A stretch of DNA of 64,000 bases, taken from NCBI RefSeq assembly GCF_000023585.1, contig NC_012914.1, positions 2,557,001-2,621,000 on the forward strand. The letters run 5' to 3'. This stretch comes from Paenibacillus sp. JDR-2. GTDB taxonomy: Bacteria > Bacillota > Bacilli > Paenibacillales > Paenibacillaceae. How positions within the stretch are numbered: the stretch's first letter is position 1; every line of letters begins with the position of its first letter. The position numbers and the translations under genes are program-made. Shown here piece by piece: positions 1 through 8,755 of the stretch. Under the pieces are notes generated by a model. It ran no database searches, had not been told where the DNA came from, and saw nothing but the letters and a program-made list of their open reading frames with translations.

Positions 1-1028
1 AGGAATGGGCTCAGGAGCGTACCGGAGACCGGCCCGTTAATGATAGGGATGCAGTGAGGATCTTTACGGGTGCGCCAGTGCCGCATCGTTACGATACCGT
101 AGTTATGCAGGAAGTGGTTACCCCCATTAACGGGGAAGACGGGAAGCCCCTGTGGATTGGGATAAACCGTCCGCATCCGGCTGGCCGACATATCGCGGAA
201 GCCGGAGAGGATCTTGCGCCTGGCAAGCTGATCCTTGTGAAAGGAACCATGATCGGGGCGAAAGAAATGGCGGTGCTGGCTTCTTACGGGCAGGCTGAAG
301 CGGTTGTGCATGCAAAGCCTCGGATCGCTGTTCTGCCAGTTGGCGATGAGCTTCAGGAACCGGGTACGGTGCTTTCCGCAAACCGGATTTATGACGCTAA
401 CGGTCTTGTTGTTTATGCCTTTCTGAAGCAGCTTGGCGCTCATGTCACCCGCCGGAAGCCCGTTCCTGATCATCCTGCCATACTGGCTAATGAAATCAGG
501 CTTGCCGCGGAGCAGGCGGATGTGGTTATTACGACAGGCGGGATATCGGTCGGAGACCATGATTATGTTGAGCGGTCCGCTGCCAGCGCCGGCTTTGAAC
601 CGTTATTTACGAAGGTGCTGATGAGACCGGGAACGCCAACTTCTGCTTTTAAGAAAGGGGACTGTTTGCTGTTTGGGTTATCGGGAAATCCGTCCGCTTG
701 TTATTCCGGTCTTGAGCTGTTAGTGAAGCCGGCCGTTCAATGGTTAAAGGGAATGAAAAATTTCCGCAATCAATGGCTCAAAGGGAAGCTGGAGGATTCG
801 GTCGGCAAACCTTGCCCTTATCCAAGATATATACGCTCCATAGCGACAACGGAGCTTGGAGTATGGCGGATTTCACCGCTGCCCAACGATAAATCGGGCA
901 ATATCGCGGCATTCGCGGAAGCAAACGCCATTGCCGTGATTCCGGCGGGCGGAAGAGGTGCGGCGAAAGGGGAGATCGTTTCTTTTCTATTACTAACGCA
1001 TATGGCAAACGGAGGATTAACGTTGTGA
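1..1028 (+). CDS. moeA: Molybdopterin molybdenumtransferase MoeA (5' end outside window)
   Basis: MoeA inserts molybdate into adenylylated molybdopterin in the last cytoplasmic step of molybdenum cofactor synthesis. The frame is open from base 3 with no stop before a GTG at 54, and the residues around that GTG (RIFTGAPVP) are the internal MoeA motif near the molybdopterin site, so the true start lies upstream and 54 is not the start. The MoCF-binding domain shows ITTGGISVGDHDY, followed by GLSGNPSA, and then the C-terminal beta domain. The stop overlaps the GTG of the next gene (GTGA at 1025-1028), so they are co-transcribed. The neighbours nasB, nasC, mobA and mobB agree with the assignment. 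Confidence 0.93.
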   Translation, partial: EWAQERTGDRPVNDRDAVRIFTGAPVPHRYDTVVMQEVVTPINGEDGKPLWIGINRPHPAGRHIAEAGEDLAPGKLILVKGTMIGAKEMAVLASYGQAEAVVHAKPRIAVLPVGDELQEPGTVLSANRIYDANGLVVYAFLKQLGAHVTRRKPVPDHPAILANEIRLAAEQADVVITTGGISVGDHDYVERSAASAGFEPLFTKVLMRPGTPTSAFKKGDCLLFGLSGNPSACYSGLELLVKPAVQWLKGMKNFRNQWLKGKLEDSVGKPCPYPRYIRSIATTELGVWRISPLPNDKSGNIAAFAEANAIAVIPAGGRGAAKGEIVSFLLLTHMANGGLTL

Positions 1029-3070
1029 CGACAAGGAAACTAGCGGTAATCGGCAATGGAATGGCAGGCGTAAGATGCGTAGAGGAGATAGACCGGTTAT
1101 CGCCCGGAGCCTTCGAAATCACGATTATCGGGGATGAGCCGCATCCAAACTACAATCGGATTATGCTGTCGAAAGTGCTTCAGGGAGATACCTCCATTTC
1201 GGACATTACAATCAATGATTTTGCTTGGTATAAGGAGCGGGGGATCCGGCTGCTGCTGGGCGAGAAGGCAGTGCGGGTTGATGCGGTTGGAAAAAGCGTT
1301 TATCTGGAATCGGGCAAAACGGTCCCTTACGATGAACTTATATTGGCAACGGGATCTTCGGCTTTTGTCCCCTCGATCCCGGGTATTCATAAATCCGGGG
1401 TAACAGCCTTTCGTAATATAAATGATTGCGAGACGATGATCGAGGCTTCGGAATCTTACCGGAGAGCGGCGGTTATCGGAGGGGGACTGCTTGGGCTGGA
1501 AGCTGCGCGCGGTTTGCTTAACCTGGGCATGGAGGTGCATGTCGTTCATAATGCCTCCTATCTGATGAACAGGCAGCTGGACACGATGTCGGCCGATTTG
1601 CTGAAGCGGGAGCTTACGCAGCAAGGCATGCGGTTCTGGATGGAGAAACGGACGGAGAAAATTATCGGCCGCAAACGGGCCGAAGGTCTATTGTTTAGCG
1701 ACGGCACCAAGCTTGCGGCGGATCTTATTGTCTTGGCCGTCGGGATCAGTCCCAACATCGCGATAGCCAATAACAGCGGGATTGCTACGAACCGGGCTAT
1801 TCTTGTTGATGATTACATGCGGACCAACGTGCCTCATATCTATGCGGTTGGAGAATGCGCGGAGCATAACGGGACGGTATACGGATTGGTCGCACCGCTG
1901 TACGAGCAGGGGAAAGTGCTGGCCAAGGTACTGACAGATGCGGATACCGTCCCTTACAAAGGCTCCATTCCTTATTCCATGCTGAAGGTGTCCGGGGTAG
2001 ACGTGTTCTCGGCCGGTGATATTCAAGGCGATGTTGAGGTGGCGCTGCAGCAATATAACGGTCTTCAGGGCACCTATAAGAAAGTAACCGTCAGAAACGG
2101 AAAAATAGCCGGCGCCGTATTGTACGGGGACAGTTCCGAGGGCATGAAGCTGCTTGATTACTTGAAAAAGAAAACGGAAGCGGAGGTGCTCCTCGAGAAG
2201 GCGGAGGGGGCGTCCGGCGGTAACGATGAGGCTGTTATTGCCATGGCCGATCACCAGACCGTCTGCTCGTGCAACGGTGTCAGCAAGGGAGCTATCGTAT
2301 GCGCCATTCAAGAAGATCATTTGCAGACGGTCGAGCAGATCCGCGATAAGACGAAAGCATCCGGATCGTGCGGCGGCTGCAAGCAGCTGGTTGGTGCGGT
2401 GCTCGCAAGCGTGCTGGCCGGTACGGGAGGCGGAACCAAAAAGGTGGTGCCAATCTGCAGCTGTACCGATCTGGGACATGAGGAAGTCAAGTCCGAAATT
2501 GCGAAGCGGGAGTATGCAAACGCAGCGCAGGCAAGAGAAAAACTCGGATGGAATAAGGCTGACGGCTGTGTCGTTTGCCGCGGTGCCATTCCTTATTATA
2601 TGGGATTGGTCCAGGAATCCAAAAAGACAGTAAGCCCGTTGTTAGACAATGAGCTCAAGGAGTTTTCATGGGATACGCAGGAGCTTCAACTGCCTTATCC
2701 GGTGCAAACCGAGCGGTCTGCTCATTATTTGAAGCCTTCGGACGTTCTGGTCCGGGATTTTGGGCTTGCTGCCGTACCTGCCGGCTGGGAGGTTTACGTC
2801 GGAGGCCATTCGGAGCATCCGGTCAAGCAAGCGCAGCTGCTTGCGGTAGAAGCGGAGGAAGATTTGGCCATGCAGCTGGCAGCAGCTTGCGTTCAGTGGT
2901 ACCGGGAATCCGCTTATTACGGGGAGCGCCCTTGGAAATGGCTTGAGCGAATCGGCCTCCAGCCGCTTAGGGAGAAGCTGCTGGATCGCGGAGAGCAGGA
3001 AGATTTACTCAGCCGGTGGCAGGCGGCGGAAAGGGCGGAGATGGTATGGAGCGGCATGTGGAAACAATGA
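1025..3070 (+). CDS. nasB: Assimilatory nitrate reductase electron-transfer subunit (NasB-like)
   Basis: Predicted cytoplasmic flavoprotein passing electrons from NAD(P)H to the nitrate reductase catalytic subunit. In order: FAD-binding motif GNGMAG at residues 10-15, a second Rossmann motif GGGLLG near 152, a BFD-type [2Fe-2S] domain (Cys near 413, 415, 449, 452), a second cysteine set (near 478, 480, 516, 519), and a C-terminal domain resembling part of NirB-type reductases. It is 681 aa, somewhat shorter than B. subtilis NasB (about 770). It lacks a full siroheme nitrite reductase module, which argues against NirB. The GTG start overlaps moeA by four bases, and nasC follows directly. Confidence 0.85.
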   Translation: MTTRKLAVIGNGMAGVRCVEEIDRLSPGAFEITIIGDEPHPNYNRIMLSKVLQGDTSISDITINDFAWYKERGIRLLLGEKAVRVDAVGKSVYLESGKTVPYDELILATGSSAFVPSIPGIHKSGVTAFRNINDCETMIEASESYRRAAVIGGGLLGLEAARGLLNLGMEVHVVHNASYLMNRQLDTMSADLLKRELTQQGMRFWMEKRTEKIIGRKRAEGLLFSDGTKLAADLIVLAVGISPNIAIANNSGIATNRAILVDDYMRTNVPHIYAVGECAEHNGTVYGLVAPLYEQGKVLAKVLTDADTVPYKGSIPYSMLKVSGVDVFSAGDIQGDVEVALQQYNGLQGTYKKVTVRNGKIAGAVLYGDSSEGMKLLDYLKKKTEAEVLLEKAEGASGGNDEAVIAMADHQTVCSCNGVSKGAIVCAIQEDHLQTVEQIRDKTKASGSCGGCKQLVGAVLASVLAGTGGGTKKVVPICSCTDLGHEEVKSEIAKREYANAAQAREKLGWNKADGCVVCRGAIPYYMGLVQESKKTVSPLLDNELKEFSWDTQELQLPYPVQTERSAHYLKPSDVLVRDFGLAAVPAGWEVYVGGHSEHPVKQAQLLAVEAEEDLAMQLAAACVQWYRESAYYGERPWKWLERIGLQPLREKLLDRGEQEDLLSRWQAAERAEMVWSGMWKQ

Positions 3071-5208
3071 CATTTTCGGTGGAGCAGGCCAAGCAAGTGA
3101 TGGCCACGCAATGTCCCTTCTGCAGCGTGCAATGCAAGATGGAGGTTGCGGAGGACCGTTCGGGACGGCGGCCAACCTACCAGGTAACCGCGATCCCGAA
3201 TAAAGCCTCCGAAGGCCGGTTATGCGTCAAGGGGATGAACGCGTATCAGCATGCGGTCAGCAGAGAAAGGCTTCTTCATCCGATGATGCGCAAAAACGGC
3301 AAGCTGACGCAGGTGACGTGGGAGGAAGCGCTCGAGGCGGTCAGCAACAAGTTCATCAGGCTGCAAGCGGAGCATGGCGCTCATACCGTTGGTCTGTACG
3401 GCGGCGGATCGCTAACGAACGAATCTGCCTATTTGCTGGGCAAGTTCGCGCGGGTTGCCCTGCAGACCAAATATATCGATTATAACGGCAGGTTTTGCAT
3501 GTCGGCTGCGGCGTCGGCGGGCGTAAAAACCTTTGGCATCGACCGCGGCCTGACGAACAAGCTGTCGGACATTCCGTTAGCCGAATGTATTATTTTGGCG
3601 GGAACCAATATCGCGGAATGCCAACCGACGCTGATGCCCTACTTTACGAGAGCGAAGGATAACGGGGCAATCATTATTGTCATTGATCCCAGAGTATCGG
3701 CCACCGCTTCTATCGCCGATGTCCATCTGCAGGTGAAGCCCGGTATGGATGCGGCGCTGGTGAATGGCATGCTGAAGGTTATTTTTGACGAGAAGCTGAT
3801 TGACGAGGGCTTTATTAAGAGCAGGACAAAAGGCTTTGCAGAGGTGAAGGAGCATGTGGATTCTCTTGATCTCCAAGAAATAGCGGACATTACAGGCGTA
3901 AGCATAGATATGATCCGCAAAGCGGCAATCAGCTTTGGCAAGGCGCGTACGGGAATGGTCTTTACAGCCCGCGGCGTAGAACAGCATGCGGATGGCCATA
4001 TGGCTGTAAGAAATTTTCTTAACATGGTTCTTGCCACGGGCAAAATCGGCAAGGAAGGCTGCGGCTATGGCGCGGTGACCGGACAAGGGAACGGACAGGG
4101 CGGACGCGAGCATGGGCAGAAGGCGGATCAGCTGCCTGGTTACCGATTGATTGAAAATCCGGAGGACCGAGCTTATATAGCGGGTGTATGGGGGATTGAA
4201 CCGGAAGACCTTCCCGGCAAAGGAGTATCCGCGTACGAGATGATGGAGCTTGTTCATAGCCGGGATATAAAAGGGCTGTTCGTGATGGGCTCTAATCCGA
4301 TTGTATCGAATCCAAACGCCATCCTCGTGGAAGAAGCGCTGGAACGGTTGGAATTCCTCGTTGTTGCGGATATGTTCCTCTCGGAGACCGCAAAGCTTGC
4401 CGATATCGTGCTGCCTGTCTCCGCGTATCTCGAGAATGAAGGGACGATGACGAACCTGGAGGGACGGGTTCTGCTGCGCTTGGCAGGCCGTCCGGCTCCG
4501 GGAGAAGCGCGTCATGACTGGAAGATCCTATGCGATCTGGCTTATTGGCTTGGCAAGGAGAAGTATTTCACCTTCCGTCAGTCGGAGGATATTTTTAATG
4601 AGCTCCGGATTGCAAGCCGCGGCGGCATTGCGGATTATTACGGCATTACGTACGAGAGGCTCCGTAAGGAAGAGGGGATCTATTGGCCTTGTCCTTCCCT
4701 CGATCATCCGGGTACGCCGCGGTTATTCGGAGAGCGCTTTGCCCATCAGGACGGGCTTGCCGTATTCCAGACCGTAGATAGTCAATCTCCGGCGGAACAG
4801 CCAACCGAAGAATATCCGTTGTACATGACAAACGGCCGTGTGTTGTCTCATTACCTGACAGGGGTGCAAACGCGAAGAAGCCCCGCCCTGGCAGCCCGCG
4901 AGGTGGAAAATATACTGGAGATTCATCCGTCGACAGCGCGGAAATACCGGCTTGAGGATGGCGTGCTGGCTAGCGTGCAATCCAGCAGGGGGACGGTTAT
5001 CGTCCGAACGAAGATTACTTCTGATATTCGAGAGGATACGTTATTTATCCCGATGCATTGGGGAGACGCCCAGAACGTGAACCGGGCAACCAACGCTCTG
5101 CTGGATCCGAATTGCAAGATGCCGGATTTCAAGACAAGCGCGGTAAAAGTTCAGCCGCTTGCCGAGTATTTGCGGGAGGAGCGGGAGAAGGGGCTGATGA
5201 AGGAATGA
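3046..5208 (+). CDS. nasC: Assimilatory nitrate reductase catalytic subunit NasC
   Basis: Molybdopterin oxidoreductase reducing nitrate to nitrite in the cytoplasm for nitrogen assimilation. The N-terminal [4Fe-4S] ligands are CPFCSVQC plus a later Cys in GRLCVKGMN (about residues 23, 26, 30 and 60). Downstream stretches such as QTKYIDYNGR, ILAGTNIAECQP, AITGQGNGQ-like (here AVTGQGNGQGGREHGQKAD) and SHYLTGVQTR match B. subtilis NasC closely from memory. Start ATG 3046 is chosen because GGCGGAG lies five bases upstream; ATG 3067, which makes an ATGA overlap with the previous stop, is the alternative. No signal or twin-arginine peptide is visible, consistent with the assimilatory type. The stop overlaps mobA. 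Confidence 0.92.
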   Translation: MERHVETMTFSVEQAKQVMATQCPFCSVQCKMEVAEDRSGRRPTYQVTAIPNKASEGRLCVKGMNAYQHAVSRERLLHPMMRKNGKLTQVTWEEALEAVSNKFIRLQAEHGAHTVGLYGGGSLTNESAYLLGKFARVALQTKYIDYNGRFCMSAAASAGVKTFGIDRGLTNKLSDIPLAECIILAGTNIAECQPTLMPYFTRAKDNGAIIIVIDPRVSATASIADVHLQVKPGMDAALVNGMLKVIFDEKLIDEGFIKSRTKGFAEVKEHVDSLDLQEIADITGVSIDMIRKAAISFGKARTGMVFTARGVEQHADGHMAVRNFLNMVLATGKIGKEGCGYGAVTGQGNGQGGREHGQKADQLPGYRLIENPEDRAYIAGVWGIEPEDLPGKGVSAYEMMELVHSRDIKGLFVMGSNPIVSNPNAILVEEALERLEFLVVADMFLSETAKLADIVLPVSAYLENEGTMTNLEGRVLLRLAGRPAPGEARHDWKILCDLAYWLGKEKYFTFRQSEDIFNELRIASRGGIADYYGITYERLRKEEGIYWPCPSLDHPGTPRLFGERFAHQDGLAVFQTVDSQSPAEQPTEEYPLYMTNGRVLSHYLTGVQTRRSPALAAREVENILEIHPSTARKYRLEDGVLASVQSSRGTVIVRTKITSDIREDTLFIPMHWGDAQNVNRATNALLDPNCKMPDFKTSAVKVQPLAEYLREEREKGLMKE

Positions 5209-5807
5209 TAGGCGGCATCATATTAGCCGGTGGCCAAGGCAGGCGGATGGGCGGATTAATGAAGGCGCTTCTGCCGATTGGCGGCAAGTTTATGATTGAG
5301 CATGTCCGTAACAACATGCTGCCGCTATGCGGCAGCGTGACGGCTGTGGTCGCGTCGGAGGAGCAGGCCAAGCTCCTCTCCGGCTTAAAGCTTCCGTGCC
5401 TGATCGATACGGCGCCCGGTCAAGGTCCGCTTGCGGCTCTGCATACCGCTTTCGAATACAATTGTTATTCCGCGCTATGGGTAACCGCTTGCGATATGCC
5501 TTTTGTATCGGATAAGGCTGCCGCTTTTTTGCAGCATCAGATGGAGGAAAGCGGAAGTTTGGCCGCCGTGCCTGAAGTTAATGGACAGCTTCATCCGCTG
5601 CATGCCGTCTATCGCGCCGAGTGCCTGAAACAGGTGGAGCTCTGTCTGCAGGAAGGCGACTATAGCATGAAGGGATTTCTGAAGCGGATTAACTATGTCC
5701 GGGTTTCGGAGGAGAAGTTTCAGACTGCAGGCATTGAGCTTAGCTTTGTTGATAATATCAATACACCGGGGCAATACGAGGAAGCGAAAATACGAAAGGG
5801 GGTGTAG
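5205..5807 (+). CDS. mobA: Molybdenum cofactor guanylyltransferase MobA
   Basis: MobA attaches GMP to the molybdenum cofactor, giving the bis-MGD form used by DMSO-reductase family enzymes such as NasC. The N-terminus carries the nucleotidyltransferase signature LAGGQGRRMGG followed by a KALLPIGG segment, and ACDMPF fits the metal-binding aspartate region. The start is ATG 5205, overlapping the nasC stop by four bases (ATGA); the open frame runs further upstream, but only inside nasC. The length of 200 aa is normal for the family. Its place next to the enzyme needing the cofactor supports the role. Confidence 0.93.
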   Translation: MIGGIILAGGQGRRMGGLMKALLPIGGKFMIEHVRNNMLPLCGSVTAVVASEEQAKLLSGLKLPCLIDTAPGQGPLAALHTAFEYNCYSALWVTACDMPFVSDKAAAFLQHQMEESGSLAAVPEVNGQLHPLHAVYRAECLKQVELCLQEGDYSMKGFLKRINYVRVSEEKFQTAGIELSFVDNINTPGQYEEAKIRKGV

Positions 5808-5809
5808 CT

Positions 5810-6322
5810 TTGGCAGCAGCCGTATATCAGATTACAGGCTTCAAGAATGCGGGCAAAACAACGCTCATGTGCCGGCTGATCGATTATTTGGTGTCCCAAG
5901 GGCTTATGGTCGCAACGGTAAAGCATGACGGACACAGCTTTGAAACAGAACCGGCACATACGGATACCGCCAAGCACCGTTCCTCCGGTGCGGTCTGGTC
6001 GGCTATTACCTCCGCAGACCGGACGGCTATTGTGAAAGAGAAGCCTTCCGCATTGCTTGAGCTGATCGGAGAAGCGCCGGCAGAGGCTTTTATCCTTGTT
6101 GAAGGGTTTAAGACGGAGCGATTTCCGAAGCTTGTAATCGTTAGGCGGGCGGAAGATGAACGGCTGCTGGGAGAATTGAAAGGCATTACGGCAGTAGCGG
6201 TCTGGCCGGGATATAAATTGCAGAAAGATGCCATTCCGGCAGGAGCCGTGTTATTCGATATAGACGATGTGCAGGGGATAGGAGATCATATACAGATAGA
6301 AGGTTCGAGAAGACAGTCCTGA
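5810..6322 (+). CDS. mobB: Molybdopterin-guanine dinucleotide biosynthesis protein MobB
   Basis: GTP-binding accessory protein of bis-MGD synthesis that works with MobA. It has the P-loop GFKNAGKTT at the N-terminus and the family motif ILVEGFKTERFPKL in the middle; 170 aa is the usual size. The TTG start at 5810 lies two bases after the mobA stop, with AAAGGGGGTG upstream as ribosome binding site. It is the last gene of the operon: its TGA stop sits in the loop of a strong terminator hairpin. Confidence 0.92.
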   Translation: MAAAVYQITGFKNAGKTTLMCRLIDYLVSQGLMVATVKHDGHSFETEPAHTDTAKHRSSGAVWSAITSADRTAIVKEKPSALLELIGEAPAEAFILVEGFKTERFPKLVIVRRAEDERLLGELKGITAVAVWPGYKLQKDAIPAGAVLFDIDDVQGIGDHIQIEGSRRQS

Positions 6323-6341
6323 GCGGGACTGTCTTTTTTTT
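6311..6341 (+). terminator. Rho-independent terminator of the nas/mob operon
   Basis: Perfect 9-bp stem AGACAGTCC (6311-6319) / GGACTGTCT (6326-6334) followed by a run of eight T. The mobB stop codon lies in the loop. Confidence 0.93.
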
Positions 6342-6418
6342 GAAGCTTGAGAAAAACTTTTTTGAAAATGGACCGTATACAATACTTAACGAAATCAACA
6401 GCAAGAAAGAGGTGACTT

Positions 6419-6628
6419 ATGTTTCAGCTATTCATTTATATCGGCTGTGGATTTATATTGATATCCGGGGTGGCTTTGGGAGCCTGGACAACGCCCGAGC
6501 AGCAGAGAAGGAATTTTAATTCGGAGCAGCCATCGGACAGAAGAATGAGAAACAAGGTTGCAACATGGTCCTTTGTGCTGGCTTTGATCTTCTTGGCTAT
6601 TGCCGGAATGATCCATTGGCTGGATTAA
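6419..6628 (+). CDS. Small two-helix membrane protein of unknown function
   Basis: A 69-aa protein with two predicted membrane helices, about residues 3-22 and 47-66, joined by a polar, charged loop (TPEQQRRNFNSEQPSDRRMRNK). The start ATG 6419 has GAGGTGA upstream. It stands alone between the mob operon terminator and a convergent sensor kinase gene. The family was not recognised and no function can be given; coding is supported by the clean ribosome binding site, codon use and the following hairpin. Confidence 0.7.
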   Translation: MFQLFIYIGCGFILISGVALGAWTTPEQQRRNFNSEQPSDRRMRNKVATWSFVLALIFLAIAGMIHWLD

Positions 6629-6635
6629 ATCAGAA

Positions 6636-6662
6636 TTGCCCCGTTTATGAAAAACGGGGCAA
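6636..6662. terminator. Candidate bidirectional terminator hairpin
   Basis: Eleven-base arms TTGCCCCGTTT (6636-6646) and AAACGGGGCAA (6652-6662) between two convergent genes. T-tracts are weak on both strands, so its strength is uncertain. Confidence 0.6.
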
Positions 6663-6684
6663 TGTTTGCTGCTAGCTCTCGGAT

Positions 6685-8607
6685 TTAAGGATTTTCTGCA
6701 GGATCCTTCGAAACAGCGGGAAGGCGGATGACGGCTTCTGTTCCAACGCCTTTGGTACTGCTGAAACGGATCGTGCCCCCCATAGCCTCGATGATCCGGA
6801 AGGTGACCATCAGACCAAGGCCAGTTCCTTTGGATTTGTTAGAGAAATAGGGCTCACCAAGCTTGTCCAGCTTCTCTGGATCAATCCCTTCGCCATTATC
6901 GATAACCCGGACAATAACCTCATTTTCTTCTCTGTTCGCCTGAATGGATACGGTGCCGTCAAAGCTGGATATCGCCTCCAGACTGTTCTTGATCATATTA
7001 ATAATGGCTTGTTTGAATTTCTCGGCGCTGCCAAGTACATAAAGGTTAGGCTCCGCGACCACTTCAAGCTTAGTGCTTTGCATCGCGGCCAGAGGTGAGA
7101 TTATATCCTGAATCTGATTCAGCTCTTCCGAAATATTTAAGGTTTTGATGTCTTCCAGATGAGGCTTGGCGAACGTCAGGAACTCGGTAATGATGCTGGA
7201 CGCGCGGTCCAGCTCCTGTACGGCCAGCTGCAGGAACTGCTTGTCCTTGTTTACGGCTTTTTCACCCACCAGCTGAATGAATCCACGCGTCACTTGCAGC
7301 GGATTGCGTACCTCATGCGCGATAGATGCTGCAAGATGGCTGATCAGCTCCATTTTCTCCCCGCGCTGAATTTCCCGGTTAAACATCTCAAGCTCCTTAG
7401 AATATTTGACCAGCTGGTCATGGTTGCGAGAGAATTGCCTGCCCATAACGGCAATAAGCGACAGCAGGAAGACTAGCAGTCCCCACTTCCAATAAATCAG
7501 ATGATAGGTCTCGTCCCTGAAATAGATAATAATCTCCGAGATAAATACGCTGCAGAAGACGGAGTACCCGACGGATATCATAATCGCGTCCCGGTTACCT
7601 CTCCAGGCGTAACCAATCGCATGTACGGTCAGAATGAGGAATTGAATAGCTGCAATAACGGTAAGCGGCACAACTTGCAGCAGGCTGAGGCTTATGCCAG
7701 GAACAATGGTTTTGCCAAGCGCCCATAACACAATAACCATGACCGTAACCGGAATGAGGACGATTCTGAATTTTTTTATAATGCCATAAATTCCCGGACC
7801 AAGAGTCTGCTCGAAAAAGACCGCCAGAGCAGGAGTAAGCAAGAATAAGGCTAAATCAAACAAATCCAGAAAAGGTCTTCCGTAAGCGTAATAATGGTGG
7901 TACAAAGCGGGAGAGTAGGCAAGTATAATCTCTCCCAGGCAAAGGATGATCAAGCATAAAGACATCCACAGCACAATCTGCTCGCGTTTAAGAAAGAACA
8001 GACAAGTCATCATAATCAAGGCGATAAACATAAAGGAACCGCCGTAGACCAACTCAATTAATCCGTAACGCTCATAATCGGGCATCATCTCATTGTAATC
8101 GCCAATGACCAATTCAGGCTCCAGCGATTGTCTCTCGTCGGATAAATGAAGCAGGATCAGCAAGTTATTGCCTTTTGTCGCATCTGTCAGAGGGAGGAGC
8201 GTATAGTTTACATCATAAGGATACGATCTTTCCATGTTGTAGAGGAGGCCGTCCTGATGTTCATAAGCTACGCTCACAGCAGTTCCGTAAACCCGTTTCA
8301 TCCATATTCCCGGCGTATTCCAATCCAGGGACGGAAGTGTGATGCGAAGTAGAAGGGCATCGGCACCGGCGGCGCGATTCTGCATAGGCTGATCTGTCTC
8401 AGCATGCTGCCATTTATTCGGGTCTCCCTCCTCGATCCATGCCGCTTGATAGGACTCATCAGGCTTGTACAGCCACTGATAGTCCCAATCCTTAATGACG
8501 GAATAATTTTGTTTGGGCTCTTTTATAGAAGAGACGTGTTGAATCTGATAAACCGAGCATATAACCAGCACAATTATGCCTGTAATCAGTAGAATGGTTG
8601 ATCTCAT
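6685..8607 (-). CDS. Membrane sensor histidine kinase, sporulation-kinase-like
   Basis: A 640-aa kinase with one N-terminal helix, an extracytoplasmic region of about 160 residues, roughly seven membrane helices (the layout of 7TMR-DISM receptors), a short coiled-coil, a HisKA domain with phospho-acceptor near His431 (HEVRNPLQ), and a HATPase domain with the N box NMIKNSLEA, DNGEGI and GTGLGL. The H-box wording resembles the KinA-KinE phosphorelay kinases, which is suggestive only. ATG 8607 is preferred over GTG 8616 because AGGTGAC (8612-8618) is well placed for it. No response regulator lies nearby, so it is an orphan whose ligand and partner are unknown. Confidence 0.88.
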   Translation of the reverse strand: MRSTILLITGIIVLVICSVYQIQHVSSIKEPKQNYSVIKDWDYQWLYKPDESYQAAWIEEGDPNKWQHAETDQPMQNRAAGADALLLRITLPSLDWNTPGIWMKRVYGTAVSVAYEHQDGLLYNMERSYPYDVNYTLLPLTDATKGNNLLILLHLSDERQSLEPELVIGDYNEMMPDYERYGLIELVYGGSFMFIALIMMTCLFFLKREQIVLWMSLCLIILCLGEIILAYSPALYHHYYAYGRPFLDLFDLALFLLTPALAVFFEQTLGPGIYGIIKKFRIVLIPVTVMVIVLWALGKTIVPGISLSLLQVVPLTVIAAIQFLILTVHAIGYAWRGNRDAIMISVGYSVFCSVFISEIIIYFRDETYHLIYWKWGLLVFLLSLIAVMGRQFSRNHDQLVKYSKELEMFNREIQRGEKMELISHLAASIAHEVRNPLQVTRGFIQLVGEKAVNKDKQFLQLAVQELDRASSIITEFLTFAKPHLEDIKTLNISEELNQIQDIISPLAAMQSTKLEVVAEPNLYVLGSAEKFKQAIINMIKNSLEAISSFDGTVSIQANREENEVIVRVIDNGEGIDPEKLDKLGEPYFSNKSKGTGLGLMVTFRIIEAMGGTIRFSSTKGVGTEAVIRLPAVSKDPAENP

Positions 8608-8643
8608 TGCCGTCACCTACAGTTGAAATTTCTGTCATCTTTT

Positions 8644-8672
8644 ACCATACTTGCTAATTCGACAAAAAGCAA
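8644..8672 (-). promoter_or_regulatory. Candidate sigma-A promoter of the kinase gene
   Basis: On the minus strand, -35 TTGCTT (8672-8667), 17-bp spacer, -10 TATGGT (8649-8644), about 30 bases from the ATG. It overlaps a weaker plus-strand candidate (TTGCTA 8651-8656, TATGAT 8673-8678) pointing to the hydrolase, so the two promoters may compete. Confidence 0.4.
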
Positions 8673-8755
8673 TATGATCCAACAAAGTATATATCTCCTT
8701 TATACTTGAGTGATATAATGAAGCCATTTTAAATTGGGCGAGGGCGGTGTGACGT

